From an uncultured Lachnospiraceae bacterium (GTDB taxonomy: Bacteria; Bacillota; Clostridia; Lachnospirales; Lachnospiraceae): a stretch of 33,989 nt of DNA. Below the pieces are notes generated by a model that was not told the DNA's origin, did no database searches, and worked only from the letters and a program-made list of their open reading frames with translations. The stretch spans positions 1-33,989 of the forward strand of contig CASCGD010000024.1 of the NCBI GenBank assembly GCA_949132985.1, written 5' to 3'. This document shows, piece by piece, positions 15,614-23,403 of the stretch (its first letter is position 1; every line of letters begins with the position of its first letter). Both the position numbers and the translations under genes were made by a program.

Positions 15614-15642
15614 ATTATATACTACATGTCCTTTTATGTCAA
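15614..15642 (-). promoter_or_regulatory. Consensus promoter of the double hot-dog gene
   Basis: On the minus strand TTGACA (15637-15642), 17-bp spacer, TATAAT (15614-15619), both hexamers perfect. Directly after the -10 comes ACAATTTACAAACAATT, which shares an 11-base run with the tctC operator and may be a GntR half-site. The arrangement suggests a strong but repressed promoter. Confidence 0.85.
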
Positions 15643-15703
15643 TCCGTAGATTATTTTATTATAATCAGAGCACTTTGTACAATACAACACAATTACATAA
15701 ATA

Positions 15704-15739
15704 TAAAAAACAAAAAGAGACCGGCATAAACCGGCCTCT
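15704..15739 (-). terminator. Rho-independent terminator of the GntR gene
   Basis: On the minus strand AGAGGCCGG, loop TTTATG, CCGGTCTCT (15716-15739; one G-U pair), followed by a T-rich tract TTTTTGTTTTTT. It begins 17 bases after the GntR stop codon and separates the regulator from the downstream double hot-dog gene. Confidence 0.85.
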
Positions 15740-15755
15740 TTTCAGATACCCTTAC

Positions 15756-16475
15756 TTAATCCCTTGACATCTCCACCGACATCTCGTAATTGCCTCCAAT
15801 GTAGTAGTTCAACGCATACTCAAAGCAGCTACCATCCTTCAGATACCCGAGATTAGTCACCTTAAGCATCGCTGTGCGCTCCGGCAATTCCAGCAGCGCA
15901 CACAGCCGGTACGAGCTCATGCAGGCCGTGATGGTCTGCTTACAGGTGGCAATCGGCAAATTGTACTGATCCTCCAGCATCGCATAAATCGAATTTCCCG
16001 TCAGATCAAGCGACAGCAGGTCCGGGCAGTATTTCTCCCTTAAATACATCGTCTGATGGCACAGCGCCTCCCCGTTCCCATAGCGCAGACGCTCAATATA
16101 AATAAGCTTTTCCCCCTGTTCAATCCCCATTCTTTCCGCAATATCCTCATTCGCATCCTGCTGCTCCGCTTTCAGGACATAGCTTGAACAGAGAATGCCC
16201 GACTGGGCAAGCTCCTCAGAAAGCCCGCGCATATAATTCGCCCGGCGCTGAATCGCATTCTTTTTTACTCTGGGCGTCTTACTGAACTGATGCTCAATCA
16301 GCCCCTCCTCCTCCAGCCTGCTGATCGCTTTGCGGATTGTAATACGGCTCACATTGTACTCCGCACACAGCTCGGACTCCACCGGCAGCACATCTCCCGG
16401 TTTGTACACCCCTTTTTCGATTTTTTCCTTCAGCTTACATTCCACAAGATAATACAACGGTTTAGATTTCGACAC
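15756..16475 (-). CDS. GntR-family regulator with UTRA ligand domain (HutC type)
   Basis: About 239 residues: an N-terminal GntR winged helix (KPLYYLVECKLKEKIEKGVY, PGDVLPVESELCAEYNVSRI, TIRKAISRLEEEGLIE) and a C-terminal UTRA effector domain (MRGLSEELAQSGILCSSYVL ... ALNYYIGGNYEMSVE). I favour the GTG at 16475, five bases after AGGAGG; the ATG at 16490 has only a weak ribosome site. It sits between the two divergent arms of the island, with palindromes in the promoters of tctC and the ThDP enzyme gene and in its own leader. The simplest reading is a local repressor released by the substrate or an early intermediate. The regulatory targets are inferred, not shown. Confidence 0.88.
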   Translation of the reverse strand: MSKSKPLYYLVECKLKEKIEKGVYKPGDVLPVESELCAEYNVSRITIRKAISRLEEEGLIEHQFSKTPRVKKNAIQRRANYMRGLSEELAQSGILCSSYVLKAEQQDANEDIAERMGIEQGEKLIYIERLRYGNGEALCHQTMYLREKYCPDLLSLDLTGNSIYAMLEDQYNLPIATCKQTITACMSSYRLCALLELPERTAMLKVTNLGYLKDGSCFEYALNYYIGGNYEMSVEMSRD

Positions 16476-16504
16476 CTTTCCCTCCTCCATAACAAATCCC
16501 TACA

Positions 16505-16515
16505 CAAATAATTTG
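16505..16515. promoter_or_regulatory. Small palindrome in the GntR gene leader
   Basis: CAAATAATTTG, perfect 11-bp palindrome, 30-40 bases before the favoured GntR start codon. It could be an autoregulatory site. It is short and AT-rich, so chance is possible. Confidence 0.3.
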
Positions 16516-16636
16516 CAAAATTGTCATATTAAAATTATCATACTGGCTCAGAAAAATCAATCTCTTTTTTGCCTGTTCCCCAAAATAGTAACAATATTTT
16601 TATGTTTTTGGATAAAAAAATATAAATATAATATAA

Positions 16637-16665
16637 TTGACATAACAATTTTATCGTGTTATCAT
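16637..16665 (+). promoter_or_regulatory. Promoter of the catabolic plus-strand operon
   Basis: TTGACA (16637-16642), 17-bp spacer, TATCAT (16660-16665). The inverted repeat ATAACA-N9-TGTTAT (16642-16662) overlaps the spacer and -10 box, a position where a bound repressor would block RNA polymerase. Confidence 0.75.
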
Positions 16666-16690
16666 ACAATCATACTAAAAATCAGGATAA

Positions 16691-16703
16691 ACAAACCGTT
16701 TGT
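16691..16703. promoter_or_regulatory. Palindromic operator candidate in the leader of the ThDP enzyme gene
   Basis: ACAAACCGTTTGT: perfect 6-bp arms around a single C, about 20 bases after the expected transcription start and 30 bases before the ATG. Suitable as an operator or roadblock. Confidence 0.5.
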
Positions 16704-16734
16704 CCAAAACAATAATACAATGGAGGTCAATTGT

Positions 16735-18393
16735 ATGGAAAAAATGTACACTGGTGGTCAGCTTGCAGTAAAGATAATGGAAGAATTTGGCGCAAAAATC
16801 GTCTTTGGTATTCCCGGCGGACAGACATTATCCGTCAACAATGCAATGTATGACTCCAAAATCCGCTTTGTTCACACACGTCACGAAAACGGTGCTGCCG
16901 TCGCAGCAGACGGTTATGGTCGCCTGACCGGAGAACCCGGCATCTGTCTGGCAACAACCGGCCCCGGTGCAACCAACCTGATCACAGGACTTGGCGGAGC
17001 CTTCCGGGATTCCAGTCCGGTAATCGCACTGGTATTTCAGAATAAGCTGCCGGACGCAGGCCGCGGCGATGCGCAGGAAGGAGACCACCAGCTTCTGCTC
17101 GGCAGTCTCTGTAAAAAATACATCCCGGTACGCGACATCAGCTGCCTGGCATGGGCAATGCGCGAGGCATATCGCGAGGCAAAGACAGGCCGCCCCGGCC
17201 CGGTGGTCGTGGACTTCTACCGCGACGTCGTAGAGAACCAGACCGCTCCATACATTCCGGTCGATCCGGCTACCTACTGTTTTAAAGACGATTCCATTGC
17301 CGGCAGAGCATCCATTGAAGCCGCCGCCGCCAATATTTGCAAGAGCAAAAAAATCTGCCTGTGGATCGGCAACGGGGTGAAGCTTGCACACGCCAAAGAG
17401 GAGGTAAAAGCACTATCCACACTGCTTGAAGCGCCGATTGTTACTACCTATAACGGGCTTGCCGCCATCGAGAGTTCTTTCAAAAATCTGGTAGGCCCAC
17501 GCAGCCGCCACGGAAGCGAGATCAGCAAGGCCGCCATTGAGGAAGCGGACTGCGTGATCGTTGTCGGCTCCTCCCTCACCGCAATCAGCACAAACCGGTG
17601 GGAGCTGAAGGCAAAGAATCTGATCCAGTTTGACATCATCCCCGAAAATATCGGTCGTCATTATCCGGCAAGCGTCGGTATCATCGGAGATGCAAAGGTA
17701 AACCTGCAGCTTCTGACAAATGAGCTGAAAGCGCAGAATTATACGGCGGATTCCAGCTACCGCGATGAAATTTTCGCCCGCAAGGCAAAATGGGCAAAGG
17801 GTGTGTTCTCAGGACCCATCGCCGATACACAAGCTACCCCCGTGCCTCCCATCGCTCTGCAGATGGAGCTTGGCAAGTGCTTAAAGGAAAACGGTATTTT
17901 TGTCGTGGACGCCGGAAACCCCGGAGCATGGGCGCATATTACGGACTTTCCGGAGGGTACGACCTGCATGAAGCCGGTCAATTACGGCAACATGGGATTC
18001 GCACTTGGTGCGGCGTTAGGCTGCAAGGAGGCTGCCCCGGAGCGCGAAGTAATCGCATTACTCGGCGACGGCTCTCTTGGCATGACGCTGGGTGAATTGG
18101 AAACCATTTCCCGGGAGAAACTAAATGTCATCGTACTGCTTGTAAACGATGACGCTTACGGAAATATCAAGCAGGAAGAAAAATTTAAAACCGGAACCGA
18201 AAATTATGTCGGCGTTGAATTCCCGTCCATCGATTATGTGGATATCGCAAAAGCTTTGGGATACAGCGGAACCATTGTCCGAAAAGCCTGTGAGCTGCCC
18301 GCTGCCATGGAGCAGGCCCGTGCCGCAGATGGACCGTACATGATCGAAGTAAAGCTTGACGGAAGCTACACGGTTTGGCCGTCCTGTTTCTAA
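16735..18393 (+). CDS. Thiamine diphosphate-dependent enzyme, acetolactate synthase-like
   Basis: A 552-residue member of the acetolactate synthase / pyruvate-oxidase-like ThDP family, with three domains. N-terminal PYR domain: GIPGGQTLSV, catalytic Glu51 in RHENGAAVAADGYGR, TTGPGATNLITGLGGAF, DAQEGDHQ. Central domain around 190-330. C-terminal PP domain: NYGNMGFALGAALG, GDGSLGMTLGELETI and VNDDAYGNIKQEE, which bind ThDP and Mg2+. Such enzymes cleave or join C-C bonds next to a carbonyl (2-oxo acids, 2-hydroxyacyl-CoA, cyclic diketones). ATG 16735 has GGAGG 8 bases upstream; an open frame extends much further 5' but crosses the promoter. First gene of the plus-strand operon. It lacks the usual companion small subunit, so a catabolic lyase is likelier than branched-chain amino acid synthesis. 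Substrate unknown. Confidence 0.85.
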   Translation: MEKMYTGGQLAVKIMEEFGAKIVFGIPGGQTLSVNNAMYDSKIRFVHTRHENGAAVAADGYGRLTGEPGICLATTGPGATNLITGLGGAFRDSSPVIALVFQNKLPDAGRGDAQEGDHQLLLGSLCKKYIPVRDISCLAWAMREAYREAKTGRPGPVVVDFYRDVVENQTAPYIPVDPATYCFKDDSIAGRASIEAAAANICKSKKICLWIGNGVKLAHAKEEVKALSTLLEAPIVTTYNGLAAIESSFKNLVGPRSRHGSEISKAAIEEADCVIVVGSSLTAISTNRWELKAKNLIQFDIIPENIGRHYPASVGIIGDAKVNLQLLTNELKAQNYTADSSYRDEIFARKAKWAKGVFSGPIADTQATPVPPIALQMELGKCLKENGIFVVDAGNPGAWAHITDFPEGTTCMKPVNYGNMGFALGAALGCKEAAPEREVIALLGDGSLGMTLGELETISREKLNVIVLLVNDDAYGNIKQEEKFKTGTENYVGVEFPSIDYVDIAKALGYSGTIVRKACELPAAMEQARAADGPYMIEVKLDGSYTVWPSCF

Positions 18394-18452
18394 GCCGATA
18401 CATACTGAGTAACCAGGCACAAAACCAACGCACAGAAAGGTAAGGTGATATT

Positions 18453-19340
18453 TTGGAAAGAACCGTAAAACTTTGTTCGCTGGAAGAGGCCGTCTCCGCC
18501 ATCTCGGACGGTGACCGCATCGCCTTCGGCGGATTCGCGGTATACCAAAAACCGATGGCCGCCGTCCACCAGATCATTCGGGCAAACATTCGGGATCTGA
18601 CCATTGTCGGATGCGTGAACTCCGTCGAGGCGGATATGCTCATCGGAGCGGGATGCGTCTCCGTAATGGAGACCTCCTATACCGGGCTGGAAAAATACGG
18701 TCTGGCGCAGAATTACCGCCGCGCATTACAGGGAGGGAACATAAAGGTCGTGCACTACCCGGAAATGCTGGCATGGGACAGATTTCGGGCGGACCGGGAG
18801 GGCATGCCCTTCTGGCCGGTCTATTTTCTCGGCGGAAACGACGTAGCGCGCGACAATCCGCAGATCGTCCCGTTCACCTGTCCCGTCACCGGGAAGCAGG
18901 CCTGGGCGGTTCCCGCCGCAAAGCCGGATGTTGTTGTGATCCACGCATGGCGGGGCGATAAATACGGGAATATACAGATCCAGGAGCGCAGCATGCTGCC
19001 GCAGTATCTGAATGTGGATATGGCGCGCTCCTGCAAAAACCTCATCGTCACCGTCGAGGAGCTTGCAGACACGGAGGAAATCAAAAAGAGTCCGCATTTG
19101 ACTCTGATCCCGTCCTTCCGCACGGCAGCGGTCTGCCACGTGCCCTTCGGAAGCCATCCCACGCCCACCCTCTGCTGTACGGAGGAAGACGCTGCGCACT
19201 ACGAAGCTTACGTGAATGCCTCCGCAAGTGAAGAAACGTTTGAGGCTTATCTGGACAAATATATCCGCGGCACAAAAAATTTTGCAGAGTATCTGTCCCT
19301 GATCGGGGAAACCCATCTGAAAACGCTGGAGGTGAGGTAA
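18453..19340 (+). CDS. Family I CoA-transferase-like alpha subunit (pair 1)
   Basis: A 295-residue alpha subunit of the GctA / IpdA / 3-oxoacid CoA-transferase fold. Marks are the N-terminal LEEAVSAISDGDRIAFGGFA, the middle KPDVVVIHAWRGDKYGNIQI and IVTVEELADTEEIKKSP, and the C-terminal HVPFGSHPTPTL. The start is TTG 18453 behind AAGGTAAGGTG. Its stop is directly followed by the beta subunit ATG (0-base gap), so the two form one heteromer. The beta partner lacks the glutamate that carries the CoA ester in true transferases, so this pair may act as a CoA-ester hydrolase or lyase like the mycobacterial ring-cleaving IpdAB rather than a transferase. Assigned to the fold with confidence; reaction unknown. 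Confidence 0.85.
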   Translation: MERTVKLCSLEEAVSAISDGDRIAFGGFAVYQKPMAAVHQIIRANIRDLTIVGCVNSVEADMLIGAGCVSVMETSYTGLEKYGLAQNYRRALQGGNIKVVHYPEMLAWDRFRADREGMPFWPVYFLGGNDVARDNPQIVPFTCPVTGKQAWAVPAAKPDVVVIHAWRGDKYGNIQIQERSMLPQYLNVDMARSCKNLIVTVEELADTEEIKKSPHLTLIPSFRTAAVCHVPFGSHPTPTLCCTEEDAAHYEAYVNASASEETFEAYLDKYIRGTKNFAEYLSLIGETHLKTLEVR

Positions 19341-20162
19341 ATGGAAAAACGCTATACATTGGAGGAACTGCTTACCGTTCGTCTGGCACATACATTTCAC
19401 GACGGCGAGGTCGGATTTACCGGACTTGCCACAGGAAAAGCGGCCGCGACATACATTACGAATATTCCGCTCGCGGCGATGCAGCTCGCACGTCTGACAC
19501 ATGCGCCGGATCTGACGATCCTTCTGGCAGGCTGGTGCGTAAACCCCGATCTTAGCGCACTGACAAGGCTGCCCTCCTCGGAGTACGGCAACGAACTGCT
19601 GAACCTGCCCTGCGAGGCGCAGATGACCACCTGGCCCGGCCCCTGGTCACACCGCATCGGTGAGATCGATTTTGCTTTCTGTTCCGGCGTACAGGTGGAC
19701 CCGGAGGGAAATATAAACTGTACCTGTATCGGTTCTCACGAAAAACCGAAGGTGGCACTGGTTGGCCCGATTTTCCTCCCAGAACATCTGGCGGTGTTCG
19801 GACGGGAATATATTATGATGCCGCATCACGAAAAACGGTGCTTCACGAAACAGATCGACCATATCTCAGGTGTCGGTTTCCCGGGCGGACGCGCCGGACG
19901 GAAAGCGCTGGGGCTTACCGGAAACGGTCCCTGTAAAATTTTTACGCCGCTTTGCATTTTTTCCTTTGACGAAGAGGGAAAACTTTTCGTAGAATCCATC
20001 CATCCGGGGGTAAGCGCACAGGATGTGATCGACCATACGGGCTTTGATCTGGGAGATCTCTCTACAGTGCCCGAAACCGAAGCGCCCTCAGATGAGGAGC
20101 TTGCGCTTTTGCGCGGCAGCGTAGACCCGGGCCGGATTCTTCTGGGAGCGGATGAACCATAA
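19341..20162 (+). CDS. Family I CoA-transferase-like beta subunit lacking the catalytic Glu (pair 1)
   Basis: A 273-residue beta subunit of the GctB/IpdB type: THAPDLTILLAGWCVNPDL near residue 53, SGVQVDPEGNINCTCIG, then MMPHHEKRCFTKQIDHISGVGFPGGRAGR and a C-terminal SIHPGVSAQDVIDHTGFDL. Compared with the beta subunit at 24329-25090, where APDLKLIYESGAID holds the catalytic Glu50, this protein has LLAGW, placing Ala63 at the Glu position. Loss of this Glu is the hallmark of IpdB, which works as a hydrolase with IpdA. Otherwise the domain is complete. ATG 19341 lies directly after the alpha stop, with GGAGGTGAGG inside the alpha 3' end. An enzyme role other than CoA transfer is likely but unproven. 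Confidence 0.85.
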   Translation: MEKRYTLEELLTVRLAHTFHDGEVGFTGLATGKAAATYITNIPLAAMQLARLTHAPDLTILLAGWCVNPDLSALTRLPSSEYGNELLNLPCEAQMTTWPGPWSHRIGEIDFAFCSGVQVDPEGNINCTCIGSHEKPKVALVGPIFLPEHLAVFGREYIMMPHHEKRCFTKQIDHISGVGFPGGRAGRKALGLTGNGPCKIFTPLCIFSFDEEGKLFVESIHPGVSAQDVIDHTGFDLGDLSTVPETEAPSDEELALLRGSVDPGRILLGADEP

Positions 20163-20256
20163 GCACGCGACCCGTTTGCAGGTTTGTGTCCGCGCAGCGT
20201 CCGCAAGCCTGCCGGCTTCACATGGTTTTAAAAAAGCTGCGCAGAAATGAGGAAAC

Positions 20257-21369
20257 ATGAAAGAATTATCTGTCAGACCCGAGATTTATAAATATCCCTC
20301 GGCAAAAGAATTTGCAGAAGAGTTCCAACTGCAAAAAGGGGATCTCATCCTCACAAATGAATATATCTATCACCCGCATTTCGGTGCGCTCCGTTTGAAA
20401 TGCGACGTGCTCTGTCAGGAAAACTACGGCGCGGGAGAGCCGACGGACGAGATGGTGGAGGCAATCTTAAAAGATATAGAGGGCGAACCGAAACGGATCA
20501 TTGCCATCGGCGGCGGCACGGTGCTCGACATCGCAAAGCTTTTGGCGTTAAAACAGATTTCTCCGGTTTTAGATCTCTATGACGGGAAGCTTCCGATCGA
20601 AAAAGACAAAACGCTGATTCTCGTGCCCACAACCTGCGGTACCGGGAGTGAAGTGACAAATATCTCGATTCTCGCCCTCAAAAGCAGGGGAACAAAGAAA
20701 GGACTGGCCGTTGATGAAATGTACGCCGACGCTGCCGTGCTCATCCCGGAGCTTTTGTCGGGGCTGCCTTTTCGCGTATTCGCCGCCAGCTCCATCGATG
20801 CACTGGTGCACGCAGTAGAATCGAGCCTCTCGCCAAAGGCCACTACAACGACGAAAATGTTTGGCTACCGGGCGATCGAGATGATTTTAAAAGGTTATCT
20901 TGAGATTGCCGAGAGGGGAATCGAGGCGCGTCAGGCGCTTCTGGACGATTTTCTTACGGCCAGCAACTATGCGGGAATCGCATTCGGCAACGCGGGATGC
21001 GCCGCGGTCCACGCCTTAAGCTACCCCCTCGGCGCCATTTATCATGTGCCGCATGGAGAGTCCAATTACGCGATGTTTACAGGGGTTATGAAAAACTATA
21101 TGGAGCAAAAACCCGAGGGTGAGCTTTTAAATCTGAACCGGTTTATCGCCGATATCATCGGCTGCGGGGTGGATGTCGTCTATGATGAGACGGAAAAACT
21201 CTTAAACGTCCTGCTGCCCAAAAAGCCGCTGCACGCCTACGGAATGAAACAAGAAGAGATCGAGCGTTTTGCGGACTCCGTGCTTATAAATCAGCAGCGG
21301 CTTCTCGTCAACAATTTTACACCATTTGACAGAGACCGAATTGTAAAAATATACCGCGAATTATTTTAA
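20257..21369 (+). CDS. 4hbD: 4-hydroxybutyrate dehydrogenase-like iron-containing alcohol dehydrogenase
   Basis: A 370-residue group III (Fe-type) alcohol dehydrogenase. It resembles clostridial 4-hydroxybutyrate dehydrogenase along its length as I remember that protein: the opening KGDLILTNEYIYHP, AVGGG-like IAIGGGTVLDIAKLL, ILVPTTCGTGSEVTNIS, FGNAGCAAVHALSYPLGAIYH and the ending QQRLLVNNFTPFDRDRI. Likely metal ligands are Asp181, His185, His252 and His266. The family member reduces succinate semialdehyde to 4-hydroxybutyrate with NADH, or the reverse. In this operon, with no succinyl-CoA reductase and with CoA-transferases around it, the true substrate may be another omega-aldehyde carboxylate. 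ATG 20257 has GAGGAAAC; a 94-base gap separates it from the beta subunit. Confidence 0.82.
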   Translation: MKELSVRPEIYKYPSAKEFAEEFQLQKGDLILTNEYIYHPHFGALRLKCDVLCQENYGAGEPTDEMVEAILKDIEGEPKRIIAIGGGTVLDIAKLLALKQISPVLDLYDGKLPIEKDKTLILVPTTCGTGSEVTNISILALKSRGTKKGLAVDEMYADAAVLIPELLSGLPFRVFAASSIDALVHAVESSLSPKATTTTKMFGYRAIEMILKGYLEIAERGIEARQALLDDFLTASNYAGIAFGNAGCAAVHALSYPLGAIYHVPHGESNYAMFTGVMKNYMEQKPEGELLNLNRFIADIIGCGVDVVYDETEKLLNVLLPKKPLHAYGMKQEEIERFADSVLINQQRLLVNNFTPFDRDRIVKIYRELF

Positions 21370-21494
21370 TAAACGATCTTCCGCTGTAAATTTAATACCC
21401 ACTGCACAAAAAGAGAGCAGCCGGAGCCTGTACGCATTGACCCGGAAGATTTTGAGCAAGAAAAAACGTTTTATACATCAAGGGAGAACAAAGC

Positions 21495-22493
21495 ATGGAA
21501 GAAAAAATCATTTGGAGAGATATCACAGACCCGCGCCGCGCAGATACGGTAGATGATCTGGAGGCAGGTTTAAAAGAACCGGAATATGAAAATCTTTCAA
21601 TTCCAGAGCATCTTGGCCCGGTACAGCTGGTCGTTGACGATCACAAGATCAAGCGCTATGCATTTGAGATAGATGAATATTCACCCTGGAATTTTACGGA
21701 AAGTCCGTTTTACGGCGGGAGCCGTATCGGACAGGCCGGACTTCTGGTAAACGATCTGGTACAGATGTTTACGACCGTGTACCGGGCGAGCCATGTGATC
21801 GGGCTGCACACCGAGGAGCAGATCTGGTTTGAAAGTCCGGTCCGCATGGACGAGACCGTAACGCTGGAGGGAGACTATGTAGAAGCCTACGTTCTGCGCG
21901 GGCAGGGCTATGTGGTGATGGAGGCCAGTGCAAAAGGCGCGGACGGCCGCACGATCATCCGCCACCGCGGCGTGGAAATCTTAAAGACGGTTCCAGGCGA
22001 TATCAGCGGCCGTGCCTCCGCAACACCGGAAAAACGTGTAAACGGAACCGTTGCAGAGAACGCGCGCTATCTGTCCCACGTGACAGACGATATCCGGCCC
22101 GGGGATGCCGTAACACCGATGAAAAAATGCATCACCGCAGAGCAGGCCGCCGTCTACTCGCGCGTTGGTGAGTTTATCACAAACATCCACAACAACCGGG
22201 AGATGGCGCGCAAAGGAAACCTGAATATTCCCATCGTCCAGGGCGCGCAGATGTTCTGTACCCTCACGCACCTGCTCAGTGAATTTTTCGGCGGGGCATT
22301 TTTTACAGGCGGCTGGCTGCGCACCAAATTTATCTCCTCGGTAAAGGTATTTGAGCCGATTACGCTAAACGGCGCGGTGACAGAGGTGGAAACACTCCCG
22401 GACGGCAGAAAAAAAGTAACTCTGGAGGTCTGGGTAAGGCGCAGCAGCGACGAGCGGCTCGCCGTGGTCGGCTGGGCAAGCTGTATACTGTAA
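21495..22493 (+). CDS. MaoC-like double hot-dog dehydratase/hydratase family protein (paralogue 2)
   Basis: A 332-residue double hot-dog protein, paralogous to the gene at 14636-15577: ASHVIGLHTEEQIWFESPVR near residue 95, LRGQGYVVMEASA, and a C-terminal half with TNIHNNREMARKGNLNIPIVQG (His retained), then FFGGAFFTGGWLRTKFISSV and a final LAVVGWASCIL. The N-terminal half has DEYSPWNF instead of DxNPxH. An extra 20-25 residues precede the first domain compared with paralogue 1. ATG 21495 has AAGGGAG. Probable enoyl- or hydroxyacyl-CoA hydratase/dehydratase. Having two diverged copies in one island suggests either two steps or a heteromer. Confidence 0.75.
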   Translation: MEEKIIWRDITDPRRADTVDDLEAGLKEPEYENLSIPEHLGPVQLVVDDHKIKRYAFEIDEYSPWNFTESPFYGGSRIGQAGLLVNDLVQMFTTVYRASHVIGLHTEEQIWFESPVRMDETVTLEGDYVEAYVLRGQGYVVMEASAKGADGRTIIRHRGVEILKTVPGDISGRASATPEKRVNGTVAENARYLSHVTDDIRPGDAVTPMKKCITAEQAAVYSRVGEFITNIHNNREMARKGNLNIPIVQGAQMFCTLTHLLSEFFGGAFFTGGWLRTKFISSVKVFEPITLNGAVTEVETLPDGRKKVTLEVWVRRSSDERLAVVGWASCIL

Positions 22494-22536
22494 GCCGCCG
22501 TCTGCAGACCCAAAACGAAAGCAGAAAGGAGCTCCC

Positions 22537-23403
22537 ATGAAGCAAACGAAACTGATGACGGGACAACAGGCAGCCGCCCTGATTTCGGATAACAGCAGTA
22601 TCCTTCTCTTTGACGGATACGAGCCTGTGAGTCTTATCCGCGAGCTGCTGCAACAGAACAGCCGCGGCCTCACGCTCTACACTTGCGGACTCGCTTTTTG
22701 TGCGGCGCTTCTTGCGGCATGCGGCGCCGCAGACCACATCCTCGCAGGATGCGACCCCGGTTCCGGCTTTATCCCGGAGGCGGAATGCACTTCCGGTTTT
22801 ACCCCGGAAGTGCTCTGCGTGGGGAAAGCCGTCCTCAAAGCACAGCTGGCCGCTGCCGTAAACGGAGGCGATCACGCGGCCATCCCCGTGCCGGAACGGC
22901 TCCTGACAAAAGCGCCTGCGCTCTATCGGGAAGTCCCCGGGGTCTTTGGCGCAGGCACCGGGACCGCCGCTGCCGCCCTTCACCCGGATGTCGCCATCCT
23001 GCATACCGCACGCGCGGATTTTTACGGCAATGTACAGCTGGACCCTTCTGCGGATATGCGCGATGCCGATACGCTTCGGCTGGCGCTGGCCGCAAAAACC
23101 GTCATCGTCTCCGCTGAACAGATTGTCTCCGATGACGCGATCCGAATGAACGCCCGGTGCGGCCTGTTTGAACCCGAAGCAGTAGCCTGTGTGGTGGAGG
23201 CTCCCTACGGGGCGCACCCCACCGCATTTGCCACCCGTTACCGCGCGGATGAAGAGCTGCTTAGAGCATACGAAGCGAAAGAAGACCCCGCTGCATTCGC
23301 GCGGCAACATCTTCTTTCCTTCCCGGACCAGGACTGCTATCTGGCAGGTCTCGGCTTTGAGCGTCTGATTTCGCTTACCACCAACCGGAGGGGAGAAGCA
23401 TGA
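22537..23403 (+). CDS. Family I CoA-transferase alpha-like subunit, diverged (A')
   Basis: A 288-residue protein with the alpha-subunit CoA-transferase fold: the middle HPDVAILHTARADFYGNVQL and TVIVSAEQIVSDDAIRMN align with the same blocks of the next gene (PDFAVIHVARADAEGNCQLY; IVTAEEIVDTEEIRRTN), and EAPYGAHPT matches its CPFGAYPG. The N-terminal CoA-site glycine region is changed (LLFDGYEPVSLIRELL) and part of the central lid differs, with a local duplication (GSGFIPEA / TSGFTPEV). ATG 22537 follows AAAGGAG. Its stop overlaps the next start as ATGA. It may be a second alpha chain of the same complex, a regulatory subunit, or a transferase with another acyl specificity. High-GC composition creates long antisense frames, which I ignore. 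Confidence 0.75.
   Translation: MKQTKLMTGQQAAALISDNSSILLFDGYEPVSLIRELLQQNSRGLTLYTCGLAFCAALLAACGAADHILAGCDPGSGFIPEAECTSGFTPEVLCVGKAVLKAQLAAAVNGGDHAAIPVPERLLTKAPALYREVPGVFGAGTGTAAAALHPDVAILHTARADFYGNVQLDPSADMRDADTLRLALAAKTVIVSAEQIVSDDAIRMNARCGLFEPEAVACVVEAPYGAHPTAFATRYRADEELLRAYEAKEDPAAFARQHLLSFPDQDCYLAGLGFERLISLTTNRRGEA

Noticed and set aside
16513-16734. N-terminal extension of the ThDP enzyme frame
   Set aside because: The added part is translated from the AT-rich promoter and operator region; the ATG at 16735 has a strong GGAGG site and matches the family start.
21370-21494. Coding-looking stretch before the second double hot-dog gene
   Set aside because: A short frame resembling peptide sequence exists, but it is out of frame with the ATG at 21495 and has no start or homology that I can recognise.
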